Source: Blastobasis lacticolella (taxonomy: Eukaryota > Arthropoda > Insecta > Lepidoptera > Blastobasidae). From it: a stretch of DNA of 64,000 nt. Location: contig LR990046.1 in NCBI GenBank assembly GCA_905147135.1, forward strand, positions 11,252,501-11,316,500, in the 5' to 3' direction. Below the pieces are notes generated by a model. It was not told the origin of the DNA. It saw nothing but the letters and a program-made list of their open reading frames with translations, and did not search any database. This document shows positions 49,406-60,846 of the stretch, in pieces. The stretch's first letter is position 1. The number at the start of each line of letters is the position of its first letter. Made by a program: the position numbers and the translations under genes.

Positions 49406-49411
49406 TTTATT
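49406..49411 (-). promoter_or_regulatory. Candidate poly(A) signal of UXS1
   Basis: AATAAA on the minus strand, about 375 nt past the UXS1 stop. Cleavage downstream of it would fall at or inside the B3GALT6 3' end, so the two mRNAs may overlap. Confidence 0.5.
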
Positions 49412-49784
49412 TATAAACAAGAACATAACATAAATATAGGCAACCACTTCTTGGCAAACAAAGAGAGAATAGTAAATCTTCATCATGAAAGAAAATAAAT
49501 TAACAGATTAGATCATTCACTTACACATTAATAAATCAGAATCATAACTTGTCAACACATAATCTCAGTGCTTATATTTCTTATTGTTGAAACAAGTCAT
49601 TATATTCAGTCAGGTGGTTTTTTTTACAAATTAATCATACGAAGGTGACAGGTTCACAAATACTTAACAATGTTAAAATGCTTACAGCTCTACTTTGCAT
49701 CAGTGAACAATTACCCTAATATCACAATTCAAAGAGGTTTCAAACATGCTATTCTTTACCTAATTGTTATTTTTTACTTTTATG

Positions 49785-52700
49785 TTAATTGTTATTTTTT
49801 ACCTTTATGTCCATATAAGTTTGATTGTTATAAAATGTAGTTCTAGACAACTCTTCTCTGAAGTAATCTATTGTTCTTTGCAAACCATCTTGTAGGGTCA
49901 CCTGGAAAGTAGAACATATAAATGGTCAAGCAAACTGATGTATACAGATTTGTTTTGGATACTGGATGTTCCTGCGTGATTATCAGTTAAATTTGTACAT
50001 ATTAAATCATTTGGAGAAGCCGCGACTATTTCGCTTTATCAATTTCAGTCAATAACAATATAGAGAATAAGTTGTATTCCTATCGCTAGTCGCTTCGCCG
50101 CTGCCCCGTCCGTCAACGTGAGTCGTGACTGACGTGAAGCCATACGAATAATCGTTTGAGTTGTGAGTTGTTTAAGTTTTGGCGTGCAATTTATATTTAC
50201 TATTTTACATATTCACATGACCGGGCCCCGTATTCAGTGTTCCACCTTTGAACACTGAATACGGCCTGAGTGCTCGACGGACAGTCAGCAAAGACAATGT
50301 ATGTATACGCGCGTAACACTCAGCTTTGCGCTGTACTAAATTTTAATTTATACGACTTCGACTGAAATGTTACAGTTTACGGTTAATAGTACCTACCTAC
50401 GTGTATTTTATCGCCATAAAGCTAATATTTACTAAACAAGCATCAGGCACACCGAAGAACACGAAATGGTATAAGTCCAAAAAGTACCGCTCGCGCGCGT
50501 AATTTACGGGTACGTTAAGTTCACACAAAGACGGTACATAGTACCCCCACGGGTATTGTGAAGGCGACGTACATCACAGAGGCAGTCATAGACGTACTAT
50601 TTGGTAGTACGCAGCAGCAAGGCCATCAGATGGTCTGCCTTGTGGTTATAGATTCTATTATCTCCGTACACGAGAAAATGTGCAGCAGCGCTGGGCATTA
50701 AAAACTGCGATATTAAACCAGCCTGCCAAGTGTGAAGGAGGCTCGAGTCCAGCAGTAGACTATCATGGGCGGTTTATGTGAATTAACTTATCTAGTACAC
50801 AATAAGGTAAACAATTCACATCCACTGCACCGGAATCGGTTCCTTAGGTACGGAGCGAGCGGCGTAAAGGCAATGGGAATAAACCAATAATCTTGGCGTT
50901 AATGTCCCCGGTTGTGCTCTCGCGCACGAGGGCCCGCGGTCCGCTTCCACCATGATCCAGTATTATCAGATCAGATGGAGTGTGGAGCGACTGCCATCTG
51001 ACGTCCGTCACCCTGCTACCAGGGGAACCTGACCAAATTGGTTCATAGCGACACATACAGTCGCCTGAATGTGCAGGTTTCATCAATATGTTTTTCTTTA
51101 CCGTAAGAGCATCGGTTAGCAATGAACTAATGCATGGGATTCGAACCCGGTCCCTCTCGCTTTCGAGTCGGATACCCTAACTACTCGCCCACCGACGCTC
51201 CTATAAAATGCTATGAGAATGCCGATAAAAAAATCGCAGTTCTATAGGAATCGATATACACCAAGAAATCCGTCCGCACTGTACGAGCTGAGGCCCTAGC
51301 ACATCTGTGACGGCGACAACGCTCGCGCCGCGAGAGAGCGTCTGTTTCCTTCTCTCAATACTAAGATGAAAGAGATAGCAATATCGCGCTTTTTGCCGCT
51401 TATCGCACGCGAGAGCAACTTGTGCTAGCCAGCCAGGTTACGATACAGTGCATCTCATCTCACTGGCAGCAGCGGCGTGCAAGTATTACGTACAGTTTCC
51501 TGTTTAGTCCACTGATCCAAGGTGATACATGTCGGTATCATGGGAGCAAACAATTATAATAGGGTAGGTAATGTTTGTCTAATCCGTGAAATCGAATTGT
51601 AATAAAATCGTATCAAATAATTTTTATGATAGCATTAGTTTATTATTAGCTATCGGCATAATCTCATTGGGACTAACAAAGATTACATTAGTAAATTACA
51701 AAATTATGTGTGTAATTTATACTTGGTACTTTTTTTCGCATTTTAAGTACAAAATTTCGTATGATTTATCTTGGCATAGCTGCAATGGATAACGTACGTA
51801 CTAGACTCATGCCGCGCCTAGTTAGAGGCTTAGAATTTAATAAAAGTCTTGATCATCCATACCTTGGGCGACCAGCTGAGTTGCGTCTCTGCTAGTGTGA
51901 TGTCTGGCCGACGCCGCTGCGGGTCGTCCTCTACCGCCGCGCCCGTCGCCACCAGGCTGCGACACCCGGGGACTAGGTTCTTTATTATCATTGCGAATTC
52001 TGTAAATACATTTTTTATACAGGGTGTTTCATAATACATGTATAAAGCCGTGAACTGGATGGAGTGCTAAACGTATTAAAACGATAGGTACAATTATTTT
52101 TTTCGTGCGTGGAATAGTTAGCGAGAAAATGACTATCGAACTTTTACCTTTTCAATGTCGATAATCGATATTTTGAAAACGAAAGACCGCATCTCTAGAA
52201 ATCAGTTGTAAAAGGTCACTCAAGTTCATAGTACTAGGCGCAATGGGATATTAAGGAGATCTAAATTAGCCGTTTTGTATTTTTTGGTTTGAGGGTTCTG
52301 TACAAAAAAATACTGTAATTTTAATTTAAAAGGTTAAACTTCTCCTTCTAGGATCATCAACTTGAAATAGTGCTGCGCATCAACGTAGTCGATATGGTTA
52401 TTTTTCTTTAAAAACGAAGATTTTTTATAAAAATTAAAATTCAATGTCTGGATAATATGAAGTCGCCAGTGTACTCTTTGCAAGCTATACTTTAACACCC
52501 TTTCGGCTTTATACATGTATTATGAAACACCCTGTATAAGTTCATATATTTTGATAGTTGACGTGGCATTAAAAACATTGATCTGATTACTGCAAGTCAG
52601 GGTTTGAGATGTATTGGGGCCAAATGTATGGGAATTGACAGACTCATGTTTGATCGAGACAGATGTATGATAAATGAAATAACATTTATGAGTTGTGTGT

Positions 52701-55328
52701 AATTATTCTACTTTTAATACCTTCAATTGTGTGTTCAACTGGATTTCCTATATTAACTGGCAGTGTGTAACTGGACTTCATAAGTGACAAGAGCCCATCG
52801 ACTAGGTCGGAGACATAACAAAATGAACGGGTCTGTTTGCCGTTACCATAAACCTGAAATAATACAAATAAAATGGCACTCTACATTTTGTAATACATTA
52901 TCTTAAATCAGGCAGGCAGCTTAATTGATTAGCCTGTATCCAGCCGATAAATATATAATTCTTTCCCAAACATTAAAATATTGACATTGTTGGCTGAGGA
53001 GTGGCGGAATACTCACCGTAATGGTTAAATTCTGCAAAGCTTGCATAACAAAATTAGATACTACTCGTCCATCAGATACATGCATTCTTGGGCCGTAGGT
53101 ATTAAATATCCTAGCTACTCTCACTGCCACATTCTCTTGCTTAGCATAGGAGTATGCTAGAGTTTCAGCCACTCGTTTGCCTTCATCATAGCATGCTCGA
53201 GGCCCTGGAAAGATGTCTTAATAATCAGAAATATTTACAAAATAATCTGTATATATCGTGAAAAAGTTATAATGTAACTGGCACTGGCAGTAGTAAAAAT
53301 TATAAAATGTTGATATGGCAATAATCTGGGGATAATCTGTCCTTGTCAGTCCTTCTTGTAAACATTCAGTTATTTGGCTTGAACTTGTACTTTTAGTTTG
53401 ACTAAATTATTAATCATGATCAAAATTATCTCTCACTTCCTTTTTAATTGTTTTGGCCATTATTCAATAATATTTTTCATAACTCACGAAAATAAACAAT
53501 CCTACAGAAATCAAATTGTTTGTTATGACTTTTATGAATTATGTTCTATTACTGTAAAAAACTTGTCATAAGTTTTTTTTTGTCACAGAGTATTTTTTTT
53601 TATAAGTGATTCGGACTTAGCATGGTCTTATTATAATGTTATCCATATATTTTTTTACTAATTATGCTAAATATGACAGACATTGGCACTTGATTGTGAA
53701 GAGTGGAAGAATGGGGGTAGGCTTTTGCCCAGCAGTGGAATGATTTGGGCTGATATAATAATATGCTAAATATTATAAGCTACTTAATTAAGCTTACAAT
53801 CTACTTATTTATGAAGAATTATGATGAACTTCTTTACCTATCGGATTTACATGTCCCCAATATGATTCAGGTTGGGGATGCACCATGGGGTCTCCATACA
53901 CTTCTGAGGTGCTAGCTATAAGTATTTTAGCACCAACTCGGCGAGCCAATCCTGTAATAAATTAATAAAATTGTTATGTTGATTGTTTATTGCATAATTT
54001 AATTTTTATTTGGTGACACAGAATTATGAAGTGATATAAATACTTGCCCAACATATTGATTGTACCCAGTGTGTTGGTTTTTATAGTTTTTACAGGGTTT
54101 TGCATGTAGTGTGGTGGACTTGCAGGACTGGCTAAATGATATATTTCATCAGCCTATAAACAACAGAAAATAAATGTGTATTTCATTGCAATTATTGGTT
54201 AGTTTTAGATGAAACCTGTACATTCAGGAGACTGAATGTGTAACCATGATTCAATACGGTCAGGTTCCCCTGGTAGCATTGTCACGGAGGTCAGATGGCA
54301 GTGTCTCCACTGTAATTATCTGATCAGCCAAATCCTGGATTATGGTCACGGCTGACTCCTGGTCCTCGAGTGTGAAAGGGTCATTAATGCAAAATAATTA
54401 TTTTATTATTTATGGTTTAAAAATTTTATAATCAAGCTTTCATTTTGTATTACTCACCTCAACATATAGTGGGTTAACAATGTCATGATGAATCATTTCA
54501 AAGTTGCGGTGCCCAAACCAATGCTCCACATTTCTTTTCCGCCCAGTGAAAAAGTTGTCTACAACAATCACTTCATGACCTTGTGTCATAAGAACATCAA
54601 CAAGGTGAGATCCAACAAAACCAGCACCTCCCGTTACCTGAAATTTTCTTAATTTATAAATCATCAGAACACAAATATTTATAAGATACCTAGGTAGATT
54701 CAATAGATTTAAAACAAATATTGAAAATGTGATAAGTGTTGTAAAAGTGAAATAAACCGGATACTAACCAATATACGTTTCCTGTGTTTGTGCCCCAAAT
54801 ACTTAACATCAGGGTACTTTTGTGGAATTCTCCCTTCCAAAACAGCAATTTTCTTTTCAAGTTGATCAATACGTGCCAATGCCTCTTGAAGGTCTCGTTT
54901 ATTACTCTGATCCTTATTAACATTAGATTCCATTTTGTTGTTTTTCTTAAAAGTATCACTGTTGAGATCTTTCTTTGGAACTTCGTTAAAGTACGTTAAA
55001 TCTTCAAAATCATCGCCTAGTGGCTCATGTCTATAATTGGAAGCTGCTATACTCTCCGATTTTTTATGAAGAGCAATAAATATTAGAAGCACTGTGGAAA
55101 AATAACATTTTGAAAGAGGGCATTTATAGCAAAGGAATGGGTATTCTTCAAAGTACAAATAACGTACACATTTAGCTATTTAGTGCTTTATTATTGTGAT
55201 TTGCCGAAATCTTGTAAACAATCTTATCAAACAAGAAGTCTAAACAAAAAATTAAATTAGTACTTACATAAGATAAAGAACGTCAATAAAGTGAATGTTT
55301 TTCTGAACTTTAGATAATGTCTAATCAT
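49785..55328 (-). CDS. UXS1: UDP-glucuronic acid decarboxylase 1 (UDP-xylose synthase), 9 exons, 452 aa
   Basis: Converts UDP-glucuronate to UDP-xylose with bound NAD+ in the Golgi/ER lumen, giving the donor for proteoglycan xylosylation. Exons (5' to 3'): 55268-55328, 54769-55091, 54458-54637, 54048-54153, 53838-53951, 53017-53204, 52721-52853, 51863-51999 and 49785-49901. All phases join. Seen: a single N-terminal anchor encoded by exons 1-2, then a coiled-coil-like stem ([20 protein letters not shown]). The NAD-binding motif [10 protein letters not shown] is at 130-139, and exon 3 has [34 protein letters not shown] and the catalytic YDEGK (Tyr267, Lys271) follow, then [11 protein letters not shown] and [10 protein letters not shown]. 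Human UXS1 is 420 aa; the extra length is in the stem. The exon 4 donor is GC rather than GT. Exon 8 is GC-rich unlike its AT-rich neighbours. Confidence 0.95.
50228..50264. repeat. Perfect 15-bp hairpin in UXS1 intron 8
   Basis: CCGTATTCAGTGTTC and its exact reverse complement with a 7-nt loop. Confidence 0.7.
50600..50775 (+). repeat. Repeat family R2, degenerate copy
   Basis: TCTCCGTACACGAGAAAATG and GAGGCTCGAGTCCAGCAGTA-type blocks at the usual spacing. Confidence 0.5.
50890..51201 (-). mobile_element. SINE family S1, near full-length, tRNA-derived
   Basis: Minus strand starts GGAGCGTCGGTGGGCGAGTA (tRNA-like head with A-box-like region) and has B-box GGTTCGAATCCC (51136-51147). The family body GTCGCCTGAATGTGCAGG follows (minus complement), with the tail CCGGGGACATTAACGCCAAG. 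It lies in UXS1 intron 8. Confidence 0.85.
52018..52536. mobile_element. Tc1/mariner-like MITE (519 bp) in UXS1 intron 7, TSD TA
   Basis: Left end TACAGGGTGTTTCATAATAC...; the right end is its reverse complement. About 33 bp of termini (through ATGTATAAAGCCG) are essentially identical. TA flanks both sides (52016-52017, 52537-52538). No transposase frame. Confidence 0.88.
54200..54390 (+). mobile_element. SINE family S1, body fragment in UXS1 intron 3
   Basis: ACATTCAGGAGACTGAATGT, GGTCAGGTTCCCCTGGTAGC and GCCAAATCCTGGATTATGGT blocks of the S1 body in plus orientation. Confidence 0.7.
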
Positions 55329-56369
55329 TTCTGAATTTGTCTAGGAATAACAGTTTTCATTTCACATTTCCTTTTCGGATTTTTAAAAATTACGGAAATA
55401 CACGAACGAAAGAAGGTAAAGTACAGATACAAACTGACAGATAATCAAGCAAAGGAACGTGGCGCAAAAAAGAACTATCGTTCCGTCATATTGTAACATC
55501 CAATACAATGTGGAGGCATTCAAACCAAAAGACATAAGCGCCACCACGGCGTTCCTAGATACCGTGCGTGTACAAAAACACGGACTAACAATAAGACTAC
55601 AGATTCAAAATATAGTAATGTGCTGTCATCAAGGGTTTTACCGCGTTCTCACATTCGTCGAGTCAGCCACAATTCGCGCAAACATTTCCCCTCTTGTATT
55701 GCAAAATATATTTTAGCACTCATGTTTTGCGATTCCATTTGCGGATTTTGTGAAATAACGAGTAGTGAGCGCGTGTAGAAAAAGATGTCACACGTACATG
55801 AAGTCCTACCGTGCGCGTCCAATATACGAATATTGAGTGCGCATGTGTATATGTAGCGGGTGTACAATCATGGCTGCATGAGAGAGAAAGAGAGAGAGAG
55901 AAGAAAAGGCGGGAAACTTGAAAAAGGCGAATGTGTTGTAAAATAATAATAATTTAAAACTTGTCTTTTTATATTAAAATACCCTGCTGACTTACTGTTC
56001 CCGGGGTTGATCCACTGTATAGGTACACCATATAGGACACAATGGAACAAAATCCATTTTATGAATTGAATATTTCGAAATCCAATAGGTATATATTAGG
56101 CATAGGCATAGTATAAAATGTAGAAATTGTCTATCTTTCCTTCACTGACGTTTGACGTCATTATCTTATACAGTTTCGGAGTTAAGTGCCCTTGAAACAA
56201 AGTGATCCACTGATCCCACAATGACCATCAATAGCCTCAAAGAATACCGTTAAAGAACGTTTTTAGACGGTCATTGTAAAAAATTCTTAGTTTGTAATTT
56301 AAATTATCTACGTAAATATTTAATAACTTTAAAAGAGACCGGCAGAAATGTATGGGCCCCAGCTTACAT

Positions 56370-56600
56370 GACCAATAACATTGAGCGATATGTCATTGGA
56401 AATAATTTTTCATTTTCTACGACTTTTACTATGGCGACAATCCTCAAATCGCTGTAAGAAAAAAGTTATGGACAATTAAAGTAAACGTCATTTTGTACTG
56501 GAAAATTCGGCCTATATGATCAATAACGTTGAGCGATATGTCATTGGAAATGATTTTTCATTTTCTACAACTTTTATTATGGCGACAATCCTCGAAACTA
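56370..56600 (+). repeat. Direct repeat, two units about 148 bp apart
   Basis: GAGCGATATGTCATTGGAAA, TTTTTCATTTTCTAC and TATGGCGACAATCCTC occur in both units with few changes. Confidence 0.75.
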
Positions 56601-57019
56601 ACTAAGGTCAGGTGGGGTAAGTGAAACATACTTTACTTCTACTTTTACATAATGAGCTCTAGATCAGTAAAAAGACTCATTTCGAATAGCAATAAATGTG
56701 CAAAATATACTCCCTATCATTAGCTTTCTATGACACGAGTTCAAGCCCTCTAGTCGGGCAATTAACAATAAAAATATCAAATACAAGCAGTCTATGGTTT
56801 TGTTTCACTTACCCCGAAATATGGGGTAAGTGAAACTATCAACAGAATATCTATAAATATTAGGTCTGTGGAAATATTGTAATGACTTAAATGACATCTC
56901 AAATTGCTTCGCTCTAATAAGAGTCTCAGTCTATCGAAGTAAGGTTCAATTTTTAAAATACATTGAATAAACTGAACTTGGGGTAAGTGAAACATAGTCA
57001 TGGGAATCAGGGGTAGTAA

Positions 57020-57225
57020 ACATTGTGATGAAACCTGCACATTCATGGGACTAAATGTGTAACTATGATCCAATCTGGTCAGGTTCCCCTGTTCGGATCA
57101 TGGAGGTCAGATGGCAGACGCTCCATTGTTAACTAATCGGCCAAATCCTGGATCATGTACACGGCGGACCCTGGACCCTCGTGCGCGAGAGCATAACCAG
57201 GACATTAATGCCAAGATGATAAAAA
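57020..57225 (+). mobile_element. SINE family S1 fragment with (GAT) end
   Basis: CTGGTCAGGTTCCCCTG, CCAAATCCTGGATCATG, then ACCAGGACATTAATGCCAAG and ATGAT. Confidence 0.7.
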
Positions 57226-57290
57226 GTATACTTTCTGTCTTTATCCTTAACTAGCTGACCCGGCGCGACTTCGTTCGCGTAGCGTTCTAA

Positions 57291-57610
57291 CCCTACACCT
57301 ACCCTACACCTACCGTACACTTACCCTACACCTACCCTACACCTACCCTACACCTACCCTACACCTACCCTACACCTACCCTACACCTACCCTACACCTA
57401 CCCTACACCTACCCTACACCTACCCTACACCTACCCTACACCTACCCCTACCCTACACCTACCCTACACCTACCCTACACCTACCCTACACCTACCCTAC
57501 ACCTACCCTACACCTACCCTACACCTACCCCTACCCTACCCCTACCCTACACCTACCCTACACCTACCCTACACCTACCCTACACCTACCCTACACCTAC
57601 CCCTATCCTA
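57291..57610 (+). repeat. 11-bp minisatellite CCCTACACCTA, about 29 units
   Basis: Mostly perfect head-to-tail units, with a few variants (CCGTACACTTA) and some shortened CCCTA units near 57445, 57530 and 57600. Confidence 0.95.
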
Positions 57611-57983
57611 TATAGTTATATATGAATAGCTTATCAAGAAAAATCATAGACAACCTATAAAAAGACATTTACACTTTTGTTAACCTTTAGATTTTTTTTC
57701 CTTAATCTTATAACCTTTACCAACTGATTTTTTATTTCCTAAATTCCGTTCCTTTCCGATGATTTTATGTTTTTACTGTAGAATAAATCTTATGTATTAT
57801 TTTCGGGAATTAAAAATTAAATAATTAATAAATAATTTTCGAAAATTAAAATTATTTTTTCGAGTTTTCATTGTTTTTAAGATGTATTCTGCTATTCGGG
57901 AAGGAAACAAATCCAACAAATCAAAAACCATGGCAATCGGTCCAGCCGTTCTCGAGTTATAAGTGTTGTAACAAACACGACTT

Positions 57984-57988
<5 letters not shown>

Positions 57989-58057
<69 letters not shown>
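57989..58057. repeat. (TA)n microsatellite, about 34 repeats
   Basis: Uninterrupted alternating TA, followed by ATAATAAGATAAGATATA. Confidence 0.97.
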
Positions 58058-58061
<4 letters not shown>

Positions 58062-58179
58062 ATAAGATAAGATATATGTATCCTATACGTATGCCTAAGT
58101 TTCATCAAAATCGGTTTAATCGTTTTTGCGTGATGCTTGAATAAACAAATAGAGGCCAGTTTTATAATAGTAAGTAGAA

Positions 58180-59071
58180 AAGCAGTCTTCTTAAATAATA
58201 ATCAGCATACAATAGACATTAACCGAATGATAACCACATAATTTACTTCCAAGTAGGTAGGTAATCAATGATGTTTTTTTTTAATAAGGTTATTTCTCTG
58301 AAATGTTGATAAACTCTGTCTCGGGGGAAGTGGGCTATATGTTTCTCTTACCCCGGCCATCACTGTTTCACTTTCCCCGATCAGTATTCTTTGACTTAAG
58401 CATTTCTACCGCGTCATAAATCAATTGTCTGTAGATTTTAGACAGAAATGACAATTGAAACATTAAATCTATCTATACTTTTTGTACTTACTGTGACAAA
58501 CTTTCATAAACACTATAAAATCACTTGACTTTCGTGAAAAAAAGAAACAAACGTCCAACTCGTGTTTTGTGGTTTGACAACTGTCAAATTACTTTTTTTT
58601 ATATTATCTTTCAGAATGATCATAGTGATATCTATGTTACGATATTGAAACTATTTGGTCATGTCTGTTTTATTAACAGAGCACCATATCGATAAACTTC
58701 ATAGTTTATTGGTTATGGTTGGGTATTCCACTTCCCCCTTTGTTACACTTACGCCACCTGGCCTTATGGCATTACACGAAACTGAAGTCGAACTATTTTT
58801 GTAATTATAAACGTTTACCACTGGATTCCACGCACGACATCCTAAAGCCATCGCCACGATTTAAATTTTTATCATTCGTTATTTCTTTTGCTTTTTGCAC
58901 CAAATGTGGTATATAGTGGCGTTCGGTCGACAGTACTTGGGGTGTGTTACTCGACAATCCAATAATTGGTTTCGCTCTTCGAGGTAAACGATTCATAAAC
59001 ATATTGTTGTGGTAGCAAGGCATTGCTTGAATTCCGGCTCTCGCGAAAGTCTTCCGACGGTCAGACATCTA
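58180..59071. other. Spacer with an unrecognised 87-codon minus-strand frame
   Basis: The frame at 58805-59068 (minus) starts MSDRRKTFARAG and contains LSTERHYIPHLVQKAKEI. It matches no family I know and stops within the spacer. It could be a transposon remnant or an exon of an unseen gene. Confidence 0.25.
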
Positions 59072-59072
59072 T

Positions 59073-59321
59073 AGCTGTATTCACAATGGCTCGGAAATCG
59101 GATTCGGATACGGAATCGACAAAGGACCCCGCAAAAGTTCTTAGGAAAATGTGGTTTCAGTTATTTTGATGAAATTTTCATATGTTATATAGAGTAGAGT
59201 TTCCGTGGAATCTATCGGGATTCTGAATAACAGTTTTCGAATCGATCGACACGGATTCGCCGCTCACGAATTTCGTGTCTAATCGTTCGGAAACGGTTTC
59301 GAATCATTGTGAATACGGCTT
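59073..59321. mobile_element. MITE candidate with GTATTCACAATG termini
   Basis: Left AGCTGTATTCACAATG and right CATTGTGAATACGGCTT are inverted matches of about 14-16 bp; the interior is unrelated. TSD unclear. Confidence 0.6.
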
Positions 59322-59589
59322 CTAGTATCCCAACAAGGGCCTTGTTTAAAGAAACACATTGTCCGGAATGGATCATGAACTTCAAATAGCGAGAAATACA
59401 GTGCAGAGTTTGAAATGAAAACTCAGGCGGTGGAAGGTACGAAGATCTGCTGCCCTCGCGTCTGCGTGCGTTTCTACGTGTCCGATGGAGAACACCTTTG
59501 TGAAACCTGTGCTGTGGCCATATGCCACGCAAGAGGTGCCAAGGGGTCTCTGTTTGGGGTGCAACTCGTTACAAATCCAATGCAATAAA

Positions 59590-60105
59590 GTCATCTATCT
59601 ATACATGTAATAAAACAGTAAAAAAAGTTTGTTTGTACATTGATTATATTACCAAAAAAAATATTAAGGGCGATGAAGAAATAGTACAAGAAGAATTTAA
59701 AAAATATTGTATTTGTAGACGCTAATCTCCGGAACGATTGAACGAATTATAATGAATTTTTTTTTTATTGTGTAGATATTAAGCCTGGGCAACATATAGG
59801 GTATAATTGGTTCTGGAAGCTGAACCACCTGATGTTGAACTATAAGACCAGCTAAACTATAAGAAATATGGAAATGGCACAAAACGAATTTTGATGACAT
59901 TTTCAGTTTGGTAGTTAACAGCCCAATTTAAAATCTAGACCATATTTCATCTAATTTGGTTTGGAAGAACCAGAGGTACAGCTTGACCTCTCCGTAGTAC
60001 TAGCTTTCATAAATGGGCAGAACATTTAAAATGGTCCCTTAGGAAAAAGATAAACTGCCCTAAAAACGATTTCCATGCGGACGAAGTCGCGGGCAAAAGC
60101 TAGTA
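59590..60105 (-). repeat. Interspersed repeat, longer inverted copy of 21610-21910
   Basis: Plus-strand view ends ATGCGGACGAAGTCGCGGGC, the reverse of the GCCCGCGACTTCGTCCGC start typical of lepidopteran repeats. The interior shares AACTATAAGACCAGCTAAAC and GGGTATAATTGG with the first copy. Confidence 0.7.
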
Positions 60106-60738
60106 CTATATAATTTACGTCCGGCCGACTATACTTATCGTCCAAAGTATGGGAGTCCAATCTCTGCTGTATTCTGTGAATTTGTTTTTAGGCATGATAC
60201 TGTCACGCACTGTCACATGCCCTATCTCTCTATCTACTATCTTGAATTACAAACTCCCCACTAAGAATAATGTTATCGAATGTTTCGACCTAGACTTCGC
60301 CGTAACAATACATAAAACTTGCCTGTACGCCTGCTTATTGTAGGTAAACAAAATAAAATTTACTTTGTTTACAACAAATTATTGAGCATCATGTGCACCA
60401 TAGAATTTACTATAAACGATTTCGGTAAATTATTTAATTAGATTAGAGCAATTAGTGTGTTAGTTCAGTTCCGTAAATAAAATGTTCATTATAGGTACGT
60501 CGTGTGGCTTTTATTTCTTCCGAACATCTCTAAAAATGTAGTTGTCCTGTTTGAAGTTTTGACTATTTTCTAATATAAGTACGAGTGCCTATATTTATTT
60601 ATTTTATTTCGTATACTGATTATATCTCTTATAATGACTCGTAGAGTACCACCTATCACTATCATTTAACATGGGTAGAACATTTATTTTCACGAGGTGC
60701 ACATGTGTCTATCACACATCGCACAGCCTTATTTTCTA

Positions 60739-60744
60739 TTTATT
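60739..60744 (-). promoter_or_regulatory. Candidate poly(A) signal of the downstream GDPD
   Basis: AATAAA on the minus strand about 100 nt past the stop codon. Confidence 0.45.
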
Positions 60745-60846
60745 GATAACTAGAGGTAGCGATATAATAAAGCGACTTTAACTTATCAATAAGGGTGTGG
60801 TAATAATTTAATTACGTACAATTGTAATTGGATTAGAGCGATTAAC

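Larger units (their letters stand above)
57250..58176 (+). mobile_element. Repeat element carrying a minisatellite and a (TA)n tract
   Basis: Starts CTAGCTGACCCGGCGCGACT and contains GGTCCAGCCGTTCTCGAGTT and TTTCATCAAAATCGGTTTAA. These are standard end sequences of a common lepidopteran element type of uncertain class. Confidence 0.55.
56614..58378. repeat. Dispersed motif GGGGTAAGTGAAAC
   Basis: Exact copies at 56614-56627 (+), 56802-56815 (-), 56823-56836 (+) and 56980-56993 (+). Diverged inverted copies at 58341-58354 and 58365-58378. The middle pair forms a perfect 14-bp inverted repeat with a 7-nt spacer. Confidence 0.8.

Noticed and set aside
51130..51201. A second tRNA gene on the minus strand
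   Set aside because: Same reasoning: it is the head of SINE family S1, with copies at 37296 and elsewhere.
47916..55328. Shared N-terminal MIRxYLK in B3GALT6 and UXS1 as a sign of common origin
   Set aside because: Only seven residues at the cytosolic start of two unrelated folds; basic, hydrophobic Golgi anchors make chance likely.
55459..55716. Plus-strand frame of 85 codons divergent from UXS1
   Set aside because: No recognised domain; most likely promoter-region DNA open by chance.
57291..57610. Interstitial telomere repeat
   Set aside because: The unit CCCTACACCTA is 11 bp and is not the insect CCTAA/TTAGG repeat; only short CCCTA pieces resemble it.
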